Origin: Candidatus Flexifilum affinis | Lineage (GTDB): Bacteria > Chloroflexota > Anaerolineae > Aggregatilineales > Phototrophicaceae | NCBI GenBank assembly: GCA_016713325.1 | Contig: JADJPJ010000099.1 | Coordinates: 14,597-78,596, forward strand | Length of the DNA stretch: 64,000 nt | Direction of reading: 5' to 3' | In this document: piece by piece, positions 20,458-29,693 of the stretch | How the letters are laid out: the number at the start of each line of letters is the position of its first letter | Position numbering within the stretch: position 1 is the first letter of the stretch | Made by a program: the position numbers and the translations under genes | The notes under the pieces: generated by a model | The model's input: only the letters and a program-made list of their open reading frames with translations | The model's database searches: none | What the model was told of the DNA's origin: nothing

Positions 20458-21492
20458 ATGAGCGCCATCACCACCGACAACGGCGATATCATTCACTACC
20501 AGATCCTCGGTCGAGGACGCCCGGTCGTGCTGGTGCATACCTGGATTGGCTCCTGGCGCTACTGGACGCCAGTCATGACCCTGCTCAACGCCAAGTTCCG
20601 CGTCTATGCCATCGACCTTTTCGGCTATGGCGACTCCGCCCGCAATCCGGCCAAATACACGATGGAGCACCAGATCGCCCTGCTTGAAGACTTCATGAAC
20701 AAGCTCGGCATCACCAAAGCCGCCATGATCGGCCACGGCCTGGGCGCGCTGATCGTCACCGAGTTCTGCAGGCGGCACCCCGAAGTCGTGCCGAGGTTGA
20801 TGCTCATCAGTCCACCCCTCTTCGACCCCGGCGATCTGGCCCATCGCGTGCCCGCTGGCCGCGCCATCCTGCACAACCGACCGCTCGCCGCTGCACCCAC
20901 CGTCGATGTTACGCCCAGTGCCCCGACCGTGCCCAGCGCCAGTTCGGCCATGCGCGCCGCGCTGCTCGCCGCGGCACGCGCCAAGGGCGGCCTGGCGCCG
21001 GAGCTGGAGCAGATCGCCGCAGCGGCCAGCGTCAGCACCCCGCCGCCGCCACCCGCCCCAGCCCTCAACCCACTGCGCGGTCTGCTCGGCGGCCAGACGC
21101 CGGAGTCGCTGCTGGCCCGCTGCTTCCGGCGCGTCGAGGATGCGCCCACGGCCATCGCCGTCGAAACCCCGCGGGTCGATCCGCGCGCCCTGGCTCTGTC
21201 TGTCGACAACTACGATGCCGGCCCTGTGCTCGATACGCTTCGCCTGATGCCGACCCTGATCATGCTGGTGCATGGCGTCGAGGATCCGCTCATTCCGCCG
21301 CCAAGTGAAGATGTGCTCCACTACATCACGGTCGACAAGGACAACACGCTGGTCCCGCTGCTTCTGCCCAACGTCCGTCACTTCCCAATGCTGGAAGACG
21401 AACGTTTCGGCCGCATCATCACCGAATTCCTGGAAATTACCGACATCGGCAGCATCGCCCCCAAGGACCGCTGGCGCCGCCGCAACCGCTGA
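20458..21492 (+). CDS. Alpha/beta-hydrolase-fold protein lacking the nucleophile Ser
   Basis: 344 residues with a clear alpha/beta-hydrolase core: the oxyanion-loop region VVLVHTWIGSWRYW, strand YAIDLFGYGDS, and the nucleophile elbow. At the elbow the sequence is GHGLGA, with Gly94 where Ser/Cys/Asp is required, so classic hydrolase chemistry should be lost. A late VEDPLIP gives a plausible acid and a VRHFP a plausible His. An Ala/Pro-rich insert (about residues 140-215, including a run of five Pro) interrupts the lid region. It follows the CheY-like gene by 28 bases and probably belongs to the same transcript, so a regulatory or ligand-binding role like that of other dead hydrolase-fold receptors is possible. 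Confidence 0.8.
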   Translation: MSAITTDNGDIIHYQILGRGRPVVLVHTWIGSWRYWTPVMTLLNAKFRVYAIDLFGYGDSARNPAKYTMEHQIALLEDFMNKLGITKAAMIGHGLGALIVTEFCRRHPEVVPRLMLISPPLFDPGDLAHRVPAGRAILHNRPLAAAPTVDVTPSAPTVPSASSAMRAALLAAARAKGGLAPELEQIAAAASVSTPPPPPAPALNPLRGLLGGQTPESLLARCFRRVEDAPTAIAVETPRVDPRALALSVDNYDAGPVLDTLRLMPTLIMLVHGVEDPLIPPPSEDVLHYITVDKDNTLVPLLLPNVRHFPMLEDERFGRIITEFLEITDIGSIAPKDRWRRRNR

Positions 21493-21647
21493 TCCGACCT
21501 CCCCCAGCATCAGGCGGTGCGCATAAATGTCATCAGTCTTTCATGAATTTCGTGGATCTTTTTTGCCGTCCAACCACGCCCACGGCGGAATACGAATTTC
21601 GTGCATAGCAAAATTTACAGATTTTTCGTACTGGCTCCACTGATTTA

Positions 21648-21677
21648 TTGATTTGGTCATAGTAGAATACACATAAT
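21648..21677 (+). promoter_or_regulatory. Candidate promoter of the 7TM-PAS histidine kinase
   Basis: TTGATT (21648-21653) and CATAAT (21672-21677) are separated by 18 bases, within a 259-bp gap that is much more AT-rich than its surroundings. The same gap holds a direct repeat GAATTTCGTG (near 21544 and 21594). Predicted transcription start is about 70-110 bases before the coding start. Confidence 0.45.
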
Positions 21678-21751
21678 AATGGACACTACATGATGGAGTC
21701 CAGCATATTCCCGATCGGCTTTCATTGCTCAGCAGATTCTGCGCATGAAAC

Positions 21752-24259
21752 GTGATCCCGCCGCTGAGGCTGCCTCGCGGGTGGGAGATATCGAGATTGA
21801 CCATCACCGAACAAACGATCTACAGCGCCATTCTGATCCTGACATCGATTGCTATTGGCCTGTACGCTGTTACACGTTGGCGCGTGCGTGATACCCGACC
21901 CACGGTTATGACAGGCGTGGCACTGCTGATCTGCGCCTCCCTGTGGATTTTGACCGAAGCGCTCCAACTGCTGAGCCCGGACGCAAGAACTGCTCTGCTG
22001 TGGATCAAAATCGAGCAGGTCGCCATTGCGCCGATTCCAGTGCTCTGGGTGATTCTGTCCATGCAGGTCACCGGAAATGAGAGCAGCCTCTCCACATCGC
22101 GCATGATCGCCCTGAGCACTATTCCCTTCCTGAGTATGGTGATCCTGGTGTTGAACGAGAGCCTCGGCCTGTTCATGTCGGTCACCAGCGCAGACTCTGC
22201 GATGGGCAGCCTGGTTTTACAGCCAGGCCCCGCGATGGTCCTCTTCTACATTTACGGCTACAGCGTCATCATTGGGTCAACCTACCTGCTGATCCAGAGA
22301 ATGCGCTTTTCGCCCAGCTTCCGCTGGCAGGGCATGTCGGTATTGGTGGGCGTCTGCCTGTGTGTGATCGCCAGCATCATCGACCTGGTTCGTCTCGACA
22401 CCGTCTCGATGGTCAAGCTCACGCCGCTGGCGCTGGCAATTTCCATACCGCTGTATATTCTCACCCTAGCGCGCACCCGCCGTGCCGATCTCGTCCCGGC
22501 GGCCCGAAACAACGTCCTGCACATCATTCAGGACGCCGTCATCGTCCTCGATACCGAGAAGCGCATCATCGACATGAACCCCGCCGCCGAAACACTGCTG
22601 GGCCAGCCGCTTCCCAAGGTGCTCGGCAAGGAAATCAACGAAGCATGGCAGGCCTGGGCGCGACAGATCGACACTCTTTCGCGGCGGCCGCGCGGCATCC
22701 ATGAGGTGCGGCTGAGCGACGGCGATCAGGAGCGCGTCTTCGACGTGCGACGTTCAGAGCTGAAGGATTGGCATGGTCAGTTGGTCAGCCGCGTCATCGT
22801 CCTACGCGATATCACCGAACGCGCCCTGGCCGAAGAAGCCCTCCAGTTGAGCGAACAGCACTTCCGGGCGCTCACAGAAAATGCCACCGATCTCATCGCC
22901 ACCCTCAAGGCCAACGCGCTGATCACCTACGTCAGCCCGTCCATCCCCAAGCTCCTGGGCTTCCGAGTCGACGAAATGGTCGGCCGGAGCGTCGTCGATT
23001 TTGCTCACCCGGACGACGTTGCCGCGATACAGGCGGCGCTTCAGGCCGCCACTCAGAATCACTTCACATCCCCGGCCATCGTACGCATTCGCAACCGTGA
23101 TGGCAGTTGGCGCAAGCTGGAATGCGCCCTCAACAACCTGCTCGATCACCCTGCGGTCCACGGCATTGTGGTCAACGCGCGCGACGTCACCGAGCGAGAA
23201 GCCGTCGCCAGCGCCCTTCGTGATAGCGAAGAGCGCTATAGTGTCCACTTCGCCAACATGAGTGACGTCATCTATACCTACGATCCGGGGCTGCGAATCA
23301 CCTCCGTCTCCTCAGGCATTGAGCGCCTTCTGGGCTACAAGCCGGAAGAACTGATCGGCAAGACTCTGTTCGACATCGGACTTATCCCGCTCATCTCCAA
23401 AAAACATCTGGAAAAGGCGCTCGGAGAAGCCAAACGACTGCTCTCCGGCGAAAGCATCGAGAGTACGCTCTACGAGTTCATCGCCAAAGATGGCACCGTG
23501 CGCATTGTGGAAGTCAGCGCCACGCCGATCTTTCAGGATGTGCGTGTGACCGCCGTGACCAATGTCGCGCGTGATATCACCGAGCGAGTGCATGCCGAAG
23601 AACAGCTCCGCGATTCGCTCCAGGAGAAGGAAGTCCTACTGAAGGAAGTGCACCACCGCGTCAAGAACAACCTGCAAATCATCGCCAGCCTGTTGCGCCT
23701 GCAATCCGGAAACACGGACGATCCTCGGACGATCGCCCAGTTCCAGGACAGCCAGAACCGCATCCGCTCGATGGCGCTGATCCACGAGCGCCTATACCGT
23801 TCGACCGATCTGTCGACCATCGACTTCGGTCCCTATCTGCGCGATCTCACCGGCCACCTCATGCAGAGCTACCGCGATCAGGCCAATCGCATCCGTCTCC
23901 GGGTCGAAGTCGACAAGACACAGCTCGACATCGACACCGCCATTTCTTGCGGCCTGCTGATCAACGAACTGGTCTCCAACGCCCTCAAACACGCCTTCCC
24001 GGAAGGCCGTCCAGGGACGATCGGCGTGCAGATGCGTTCCACCGAAGGCAATCGACACGAGCTGGTGGTCTGGGACGACGGAGTCGGCATGCCCGAACAA
24101 AAATCCAAACCGAACACCCTGGGTCTTCAGCTTGTCAGCAGCCTGGCGCGCCAGCTCCGCGGCACGGTTGAATTCAGCGCCGAGGGTGGCACCCAAATTA
24201 TCGTTAGCTTCCCAGGCTCCGAAACCATTCACAGCAATCAGATGGAGGCAGTCCAGTGA
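21752..24259 (+). CDS. 7TM-PAS3 histidine kinase (HisKA_2 type)
   Basis: About 835 residues. The N-terminal about 235 residues hold seven hydrophobic segments, in the style of the histidine-kinase N-terminal 7TM sensing region. Three PAS domains follow (about 250-370, 375-495, 495-620); each ends in a VxDxTER-type connector, e.g. LRDITERALAEEAL. The dimerisation/phospho-acceptor part is HisKA_2, KEVHHRVKNNLQ (H634/H635), and the ATPase has INELVSNALKHAF, DDGVGMP and LGLQLV. HisKA_2 kinases often signal to non-DNA-binding responders. Start is uncertain: GTG at 21752 or TTG at 21797 (giving MTITEQ). Its stop overlaps the start of the next gene by four bases, so the two are translationally coupled. 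Confidence 0.88.
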   Translation: MIPPLRLPRGWEISRLTITEQTIYSAILILTSIAIGLYAVTRWRVRDTRPTVMTGVALLICASLWILTEALQLLSPDARTALLWIKIEQVAIAPIPVLWVILSMQVTGNESSLSTSRMIALSTIPFLSMVILVLNESLGLFMSVTSADSAMGSLVLQPGPAMVLFYIYGYSVIIGSTYLLIQRMRFSPSFRWQGMSVLVGVCLCVIASIIDLVRLDTVSMVKLTPLALAISIPLYILTLARTRRADLVPAARNNVLHIIQDAVIVLDTEKRIIDMNPAAETLLGQPLPKVLGKEINEAWQAWARQIDTLSRRPRGIHEVRLSDGDQERVFDVRRSELKDWHGQLVSRVIVLRDITERALAEEALQLSEQHFRALTENATDLIATLKANALITYVSPSIPKLLGFRVDEMVGRSVVDFAHPDDVAAIQAALQAATQNHFTSPAIVRIRNRDGSWRKLECALNNLLDHPAVHGIVVNARDVTEREAVASALRDSEERYSVHFANMSDVIYTYDPGLRITSVSSGIERLLGYKPEELIGKTLFDIGLIPLISKKHLEKALGEAKRLLSGESIESTLYEFIAKDGTVRIVEVSATPIFQDVRVTAVTNVARDITERVHAEEQLRDSLQEKEVLLKEVHHRVKNNLQIIASLLRLQSGNTDDPRTIAQFQDSQNRIRSMALIHERLYRSTDLSTIDFGPYLRDLTGHLMQSYRDQANRIRLRVEVDKTQLDIDTAISCGLLINELVSNALKHAFPEGRPGTIGVQMRSTEGNRHELVVWDDGVGMPEQKSKPNTLGLQLVSSLARQLRGTVEFSAEGGTQIIVSFPGSETIHSNQMEAVQ

Positions 24260-26148
24260 AAATCACCAGAATTCTAATCGTCGAGGACGAGGGCATCGTC
24301 GCGCTGGACATCCAGTCTATGCTCCGCAATCTGGGCTACCAGGTGGTTGGCGTCGTGGACTCGGGCGAGGCTGCCATCGAAATGGCGGGTCGCGAACAGC
24401 CGGACCTGACCCTGATGGACATTCGGCTTCGCGGCGATATGGACGGCATCGAGACGGCCCGGCAGCTTCGCGCCCGCTTCGACATCCCTGTCGTCTATTT
24501 GACGGCCTATGCCGACGAGGTCACGTTGAGCCGCGCTAAGGTCACCGAGCCACTCGGCTATCTGGTGAAACCATTCGAAGAACGCGATCTGCACAGCACG
24601 CTGGAAATGGTGCTCTACAAGATCGAAATGGATATGAAGCTGCGCGCGCAGGTTGCTCGGCTCCAGCGGATCATGGCGACCGTGCCGGAGGGGGTGGCGC
24701 TGCTCGACGAGGCGCGGCGTGTCGTCTTTGCCAACGCCAGAGCCTCGGAATATCTGGCCAACATCGCCGGGGTACGGGAAGGCGAGTCCATCGACTGGCT
24801 GGGCGGCACCAGCTTCGAACAGCTAGCGAAGGTTTCCAGCGGCAATACATGGCAGGAGATCACCCTGTCGCACAGCGCCTCGCATCGCGTCTTCGAGGCC
24901 CATGTCTCGGCGGCCGCCGATGGCGAGTCTGCCGAATGGGTGCTGGTCATTCGCGAGGTGACGGAGGAACGTGAGATGGGGCAGCGCATGAAGCTGCAGG
25001 ATCGCATCGCCACCATCGGCCAGTTCTCCGCCGGCATCGCCCATGATCTCAACAACATTCTGGCCAGCATCATCATCGAGCCGTACATGCTGCGGAAGCT
25101 TGAGCCGAACATGTCTAAGAAAGCGCAGGATCGGCTTGAATCGATCTCCCGGCAGGCCCGGCGCGGCAGCGACCTGATCAGCCAGATCCTCGAATTCAGC
25201 CGCGGCTCGCAGCCGGAACTGCGGCTGTTTGAGCCGGTCCCGCTGTTCAAAGAACTCAGCAAGATGCTCGAACGCATCCTGCCGGAAAGCATCCAGTTCG
25301 AACTGATCAGCAATGCGCAGGGGTTCATGCTCAACGGCGACGCCACCCGCATTATGCAGTTGCTGATGAACCTGACGCTAAACGCCCGCGATGCCATGCC
25401 CAACGGCGGGCTGCTCACGATTGAGGTCGATGTCGTTTCGGGGGAAGCTGCGAAGATGTACGGTCTGCACGACGGCGAAGAATGGCTGCGAATCTACGTC
25501 TCTGACAGCGGCACGGGCATCCATCCCGACGTCCTGCCGCACATCTTCGAGCCGTTCTTCACCACCAAGGAGACGGGCAAGGGCAACGGTCTGGGACTGT
25601 CGCAGGTGGCCGAAATCGTCGAGCAGCACCGCGGCCACATCATCGTCGACAGCCAGCTCAACGCCGGGACATCCTGCACCGTCTATTTTCCGGCCATTCG
25701 CACCCGACCTGCCGGCCTGCTGGGTCAGGAACCGGCCGAGCCGCCCCCGCCGGAGGGAGAACAGCAGACCATCATCCTGGTGGACGACAACCCCGACGTT
25801 CGCATGGCGCTCCAGGGCATTCTGGAAGTCTCGAACTACCGGGTGCTGCCCGCGGCCAACGGCCAGGAAGCGCTGGCCATCTTCGACCGCCACCGCCATG
25901 TGGATCTCATCCTGACCGACCTGGACATGCCTCGTATGACCGGCCTGGAAATGTGTCGCGAATTGCGCAGCGTCCGCAACGACCAGGATGTTCGCATCAT
26001 CGTCTTCACCGGCTACGTCTCCGAGGACGATATGGCCGAGCTGAAATCGCTGGCGATCACACGACTGCTGACCAAACCGTTGGAGGTCGAGCAGCTCTTG
26101 CAGTCGATCGCGGAAGTGCTGGAGGCTGCGTCCACGGCGGTCAGGTAA
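24256..26148 (+). CDS. Hybrid signalling protein REC-PAS-HisKA-HATPase-REC
   Basis: 630 residues, soluble. N-terminal REC (about 4-120) has acceptor D55 in LMDIRLRGDMDG. A short PAS-like region follows (130-240). Next is a kinase core with H263 in AGIAHDLNNILA, an N box LTLNARDAMP, DSGTGI and GNGLGLS. A C-terminal REC (about 510-625) has D555 in LTDLDMPRMTG. It starts at a GTG overlapping the stop of the membrane kinase (GTGA), so it is made together with it and its first REC is the natural target of that kinase. The layout suggests a phosphorelay: membrane HisKA_2 kinase, to REC1, gating an inner kinase that phosphorylates REC2. Confidence 0.9.
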   Translation: MKITRILIVEDEGIVALDIQSMLRNLGYQVVGVVDSGEAAIEMAGREQPDLTLMDIRLRGDMDGIETARQLRARFDIPVVYLTAYADEVTLSRAKVTEPLGYLVKPFEERDLHSTLEMVLYKIEMDMKLRAQVARLQRIMATVPEGVALLDEARRVVFANARASEYLANIAGVREGESIDWLGGTSFEQLAKVSSGNTWQEITLSHSASHRVFEAHVSAAADGESAEWVLVIREVTEEREMGQRMKLQDRIATIGQFSAGIAHDLNNILASIIIEPYMLRKLEPNMSKKAQDRLESISRQARRGSDLISQILEFSRGSQPELRLFEPVPLFKELSKMLERILPESIQFELISNAQGFMLNGDATRIMQLLMNLTLNARDAMPNGGLLTIEVDVVSGEAAKMYGLHDGEEWLRIYVSDSGTGIHPDVLPHIFEPFFTTKETGKGNGLGLSQVAEIVEQHRGHIIVDSQLNAGTSCTVYFPAIRTRPAGLLGQEPAEPPPPEGEQQTIILVDDNPDVRMALQGILEVSNYRVLPAANGQEALAIFDRHRHVDLILTDLDMPRMTGLEMCRELRSVRNDQDVRIIVFTGYVSEDDMAELKSLAITRLLTKPLEVEQLLQSIAEVLEAASTAVR

Positions 26149-26169
26149 TCGCTGAGACGCCTTCACCAA

Positions 26170-26238
26170 AACCGGAGATCGCAGGGACGCGCAACGGCCC
26201 GTCCGCCGGCGTCGGGCAGATGGCTACGATCTCCGGTT
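26170..26238. terminator. Long inverted repeat between convergent genes
   Basis: AACCGGAGATCG (26170-26181) and CGATCTCCGGTT (26227-26238) are a perfect 12-bp inverted repeat around a 45-base GC-rich loop that can form its own stem. It lies between the stop of the hybrid kinase and the stop of the GH3 gene and is probably a bidirectional transcription end. Confidence 0.5.
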
Positions 26239-26286
26239 CTTGTGGTTCAGCACCCGCCGATCCACCTGCGCGACGGGAGCGCAGCG

Positions 26287-28626
26287 TCAGGACACCTCCA
26301 CCGGCGTCGTATACACCTTGGGCACCGGGCCGGCCGCGCCGACGATCTCGAACGTCGCCTGCGCGTGAATATCGGCCGCCGACGTGCCGATCATCACCTC
26401 GACCGTCCCCGGCTCGACCACATGCTCGAACGATGGATTAATGAACCCGAGCTGCTCGACCGGCAGGTGGAAGGTGACCGTCTTCTTCTCTCCGGCGGCC
26501 AGCGACACCCGCGTGAAGCCCTTCAGAGTTTGCAGCGGTCGCGTCACGCCCGAAACCTGCTGGTGCACGTAAAGTTGAACCACCTCGTCGCCGGCCCGCT
26601 CCCCGACGTTGGCCACATCGACCGCCACCTGCACAGTTTCGCCGGCGGCCGCCTCGGTCCGGTCCAGACGCAGATTGTCGACGGTGAAGCGGGTGTAGCT
26701 CATGCCATAGCCGAACGGATACAGCGGTTTGTTGCTGGTCTCGACGTACTCGCCCTTCCAGTGTGACCGTCCGCCGGACGGCGGGTGGCTGTAAAACACA
26801 GGCACCTGACCCACGGTGCGCGGGAAGGAAATGGGCAGCTTGCCGCCGGGGTTGGTATCGCCCCACAGCACGTCGACGATGGCCGCCGCGCCCTCTTCAC
26901 CGGGCAACCAGCATTCCAGAATGGCCGGGATCGACTCCGCCATCCAGTTCAACGTCACCGGCCGGCCGTTGATCAGCACCAGCACCACCGGCGTGCCCGT
27001 CTCGTAAATCACCCGCACCAACTCTTCCTGCACCCCCGGCAGATCCAGCACCGCGCGGTCGCGCGCCTCGCCAGTCGTGCAGTCGTCCGTCAGGCCGGCC
27101 TTGTCACCCATCACCAGGATGGCGACGTCGGCCCCGCGCGCCGCTTCCAGCGCCTCAGCGAAGCCATCGGTGGACAGGTCACGCACATCGCAGCCGCGGG
27201 CGTAGCGAACTTCGACCATCCGCGACTCACGGACAGACTCTAGAACCGTCGGCGCAACGATGAAGTCCTCGACCGTGCTGACCTGAGCCAAAGGCATGTT
27301 GAACGTATTCCGCTTCTGCATCTGCTCCAGCAGCGTCTCGATGTGCGCCGGATAGGCATAGTCGCCGAACAGATTGCGCATGCTGTCGGCATTCGGGCCG
27401 ATCACGGCGATGTTCTCGATCTCCGGACGCAGCGGCAGCAGTCCGCCCTCGTTGCGCAGCAGCACGACCGACTGCTGGGCGATCTTGCGAGCCAGCGCTC
27501 GCTCGTCCGGCAGGTCGAACTGCACCGTGCTGACATCAACGAACGGGTTCTCGAACAGCCCCAGCGTGAACTTTTGCCGCAGCAGGCGCAGCACGGCCCG
27601 GTCGACAAGTTCCATAGGCACGCGGCCCGCTTCGACCGCCGCCCGCAGCGGCGCGCCGAAGGAGTCCATGCCCGGCAGTTCGACGTCCAGGCCGGCTTCC
27701 AGAGCAAGCCGCGCCGCTTCCGACTTGTCGCGGGCGATGTGGTGATACTCGTAAAGCTGTGTCACCGCGAAATAGTCGGAGACGACCGTCCCGTCGAAGC
27801 CCCACTCCTCGCGCAGAATGTCGGTCAGCAGCATTTCCGAGCTGCCGCAGGGGATACCGTCGATCTCGTGGTAACCGTTCATGATCGAGGCCAGCCCGGC
27901 GTCGCGCACCGCCGCCTCGAACGGGTAGAGATAGACCTCGCGCAGTTCGCGCGGCATGATGTGCGGCGGCGCCCAGTTCATGCCGCCCTCGGACATGCCA
28001 TAGCCGACGAAGTGCTTGCCCGTCGCCACCACGCCGTCGGCCAGCGACTCGCCCTGGATGCCGCGCACGTAGGCGCAGCCCATCTGCGCGATCAGGTACG
28101 GGTCCTCACCGAATGTCTCTTCGACGCGCCCCCAGCGGGCGTCGCGCGCCACGTCGAGCACCGGGGCCAGCGCATGATGCCCGCCCACCGAGCGCATCTG
28201 CCGGCGAATGACGTCGCCCATCGCCTGTACCAGTTCGGGTTCCCAGGTGCTGGCCACGCCGATCGCCTGGGGGAAGACGGTCGCCCCACGGGCCATGTAA
28301 CCGGAGCAGCATTCCTCGTGAATGACCGCCGGGATCGCCAGGCGGGTGTGCTCCTTCAGAAAGGCCTGAATGGCGTTGTTGACCTCGGCGCTCTGCTTCG
28401 GCGTCACATTGGTCGAGCCGCCCACGCGCGTAATGTGCCCGATGCCGTCGGCGATCAGCCCGCGCGCCTTCTTGGCCGAAAAAGTCACGTCATCGACCAG
28501 TTCGTAGGCCCAGCGGCTGGCAATCTGCGCCAGCTTCTCGTCGAGCGTCATACGTCCGACGAGATCGGCAGCGCGCTCCTCGGGCGTCCTGGCGGAATCC
28601 AGGTACAGTGGTTGTTCAGTCATCAT
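26287..28626 (-). CDS. Glycoside hydrolase family 3 beta-glycosidase
   Basis: 779 residues with the full GH3 layout: N-terminal TIM-barrel (about 15-330), alpha/beta sandwich (about 385-620) and C-terminal fibronectin-III-like domain (about 665-755). The nucleophile is D284 in VVSDYFAVT. The substrate-binding pattern GKHFVGYG and the DARWGRVEETFGEDP segment match beta-glucosidase/beta-xylosidase members. No signal peptide is present, so it should act in the cytoplasm on imported oligosaccharides. It is the last gene of a minus-strand run that begins with a solute-binding protein and two permeases. The exact sugar cannot be read from sequence. Confidence 0.92.
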   Translation of the reverse strand: MMTEQPLYLDSARTPEERAADLVGRMTLDEKLAQIASRWAYELVDDVTFSAKKARGLIADGIGHITRVGGSTNVTPKQSAEVNNAIQAFLKEHTRLAIPAVIHEECCSGYMARGATVFPQAIGVASTWEPELVQAMGDVIRRQMRSVGGHHALAPVLDVARDARWGRVEETFGEDPYLIAQMGCAYVRGIQGESLADGVVATGKHFVGYGMSEGGMNWAPPHIMPRELREVYLYPFEAAVRDAGLASIMNGYHEIDGIPCGSSEMLLTDILREEWGFDGTVVSDYFAVTQLYEYHHIARDKSEAARLALEAGLDVELPGMDSFGAPLRAAVEAGRVPMELVDRAVLRLLRQKFTLGLFENPFVDVSTVQFDLPDERALARKIAQQSVVLLRNEGGLLPLRPEIENIAVIGPNADSMRNLFGDYAYPAHIETLLEQMQKRNTFNMPLAQVSTVEDFIVAPTVLESVRESRMVEVRYARGCDVRDLSTDGFAEALEAARGADVAILVMGDKAGLTDDCTTGEARDRAVLDLPGVQEELVRVIYETGTPVVLVLINGRPVTLNWMAESIPAILECWLPGEEGAAAIVDVLWGDTNPGGKLPISFPRTVGQVPVFYSHPPSGGRSHWKGEYVETSNKPLYPFGYGMSYTRFTVDNLRLDRTEAAAGETVQVAVDVANVGERAGDEVVQLYVHQQVSGVTRPLQTLKGFTRVSLAAGEKKTVTFHLPVEQLGFINPSFEHVVEPGTVEVMIGTSAADIHAQATFEIVGAAGPVPKVYTTPVEVS

Positions 28627-28686
28627 ATCTTCCTGTCACTTCAATGCGAGCGCAAATATGCCCCTGATCCGTCGTTCTGGCGCGAT

Positions 28687-29415
28687 CTACGGCAGCACGC
28701 GGTACGTCACCATGCGGTTGGCCGCCTGCCAGAAGCGGAACCCTTCGGCCACCGGCCGGTCGACGGCCAGCCCGCGAAACGCGCCGATGGCCGCCGCGTA
28801 CAGGTGAAACATGTTGTTCTCCGGCGCCGGCAGCGGAAAACCGGGATCATACGGCTGGTTGGCCGGCTGAATCTGACTGAGGTGGCAGTCGAGCATAGCC
28901 AGCTTCTGCGTCCACACATCGCTGACGTCGACGTACTCCTCTGGCACAAAGCCGATGCCGTTCTCGGCCTCCATGAAGGCCACCGGCACGGTCGCGCGGT
29001 GCGGCGGCAGCGCCGACGGGTAGTTCACCGTCCGCGCGATCTGGGCGGCGTCCATGACCAAGCGGCTCGTCGTCTTGTGATCCGGGTGGTAGTCCTCCGG
29101 CGGGTGCGTGATGATCAGGTCCGGCTTGCACTCGCGGATCACCTCGACAAAGCGGTGGCGCGTCGGCTCGTCGAACCACAGCCCACCGTCTGGAAGGCCC
29201 ATCCAGATCGGCTCCGCGCCGATCACCGCCGCCGACCGCCGGGACTCCTCCCGGCGGATGCCGATCACCGTGTCGAGGTCGCCAATCGGCCGGCCGCGCC
29301 CGTCAGTCACCACGCACATAAACACGTGGTCGCCCCGCTTCCGGAAGCGCGCCAGCGTCCCGCCGCAGAATATCTCCAGGTCATCGCCATGGGCGCCAAT
29401 CGCCAGAACGTTCAA
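28687..29415 (-). CDS. PIG-L/LmbE-family deacetylase
   Basis: 242 residues. The zinc-binding motif is IGAHGDDLE near the N-terminus (the family usually has AHPDD; here Gly replaces Pro) with the second part HPPEDYHPDH about 110 residues on. The family removes N-acetyl groups from GlcNAc-type sugars or carries out related amide hydrolysis. Between the GH3 gene (60-bp gap) and transporter permease genes, it probably processes an imported amino-sugar-containing compound; that is inference from context. Confidence 0.88.
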   Translation of the reverse strand: MNVLAIGAHGDDLEIFCGGTLARFRKRGDHVFMCVVTDGRGRPIGDLDTVIGIRREESRRSAAVIGAEPIWMGLPDGGLWFDEPTRHRFVEVIRECKPDLIITHPPEDYHPDHKTTSRLVMDAAQIARTVNYPSALPPHRATVPVAFMEAENGIGFVPEEYVDVSDVWTQKLAMLDCHLSQIQPANQPYDPGFPLPAPENNMFHLYAAAIGAFRGLAVDRPVAEGFRFWQAANRMVTYRVLP

Positions 29416-29693
29416 GCCACACCTCCCCTTGCGTTAGAGAACGCCAGTTATGGTTACGAACTCTGAGCGAAAAATGAGAACCACCACCCGCGCTAAGCTA
29501 AGCCGCCCTCTCCCTGGCACTGGAGAGCTTATGACGACGTCGGTGAGGGTCGAAAGGCCTAACCATGACTGGCGTTAGATAGTACCAGGTGGCAAGTACT
29601 GGTCTGAGCAAGGACGCAAGAGCAAGTTTCTTCAGTCCGTCGCCAACCCTTGGTATCTCACTCATTACTCAGTCCTTTTCACTCCTCACTTCT
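29416..29693. repeat. Intergenic region with degenerate CCCTCTCC/GGTGAGGG element
   Basis: No gene seen in this 278-bp gap. It contains CCCTCTCCCTGGCACTGG then GGAGAG and GGTGAGGGTCG (about 29510-29553), an imperfect palindrome that looks like a worn copy of the CCCTCACCCC/CCCTCTCC type element seen also at the right window edge (63962-64000). A CTCACTCATTACTCAG stretch follows near the permease stop. Confidence 0.4.

Noticed and set aside
27343..29466. 707-codon plus-strand open frame opposite the GH3 and PIG-L genes
   Set aside because: It spans two unrelated minus-strand genes with clear catalytic motifs, so it cannot be a real conserved gene.
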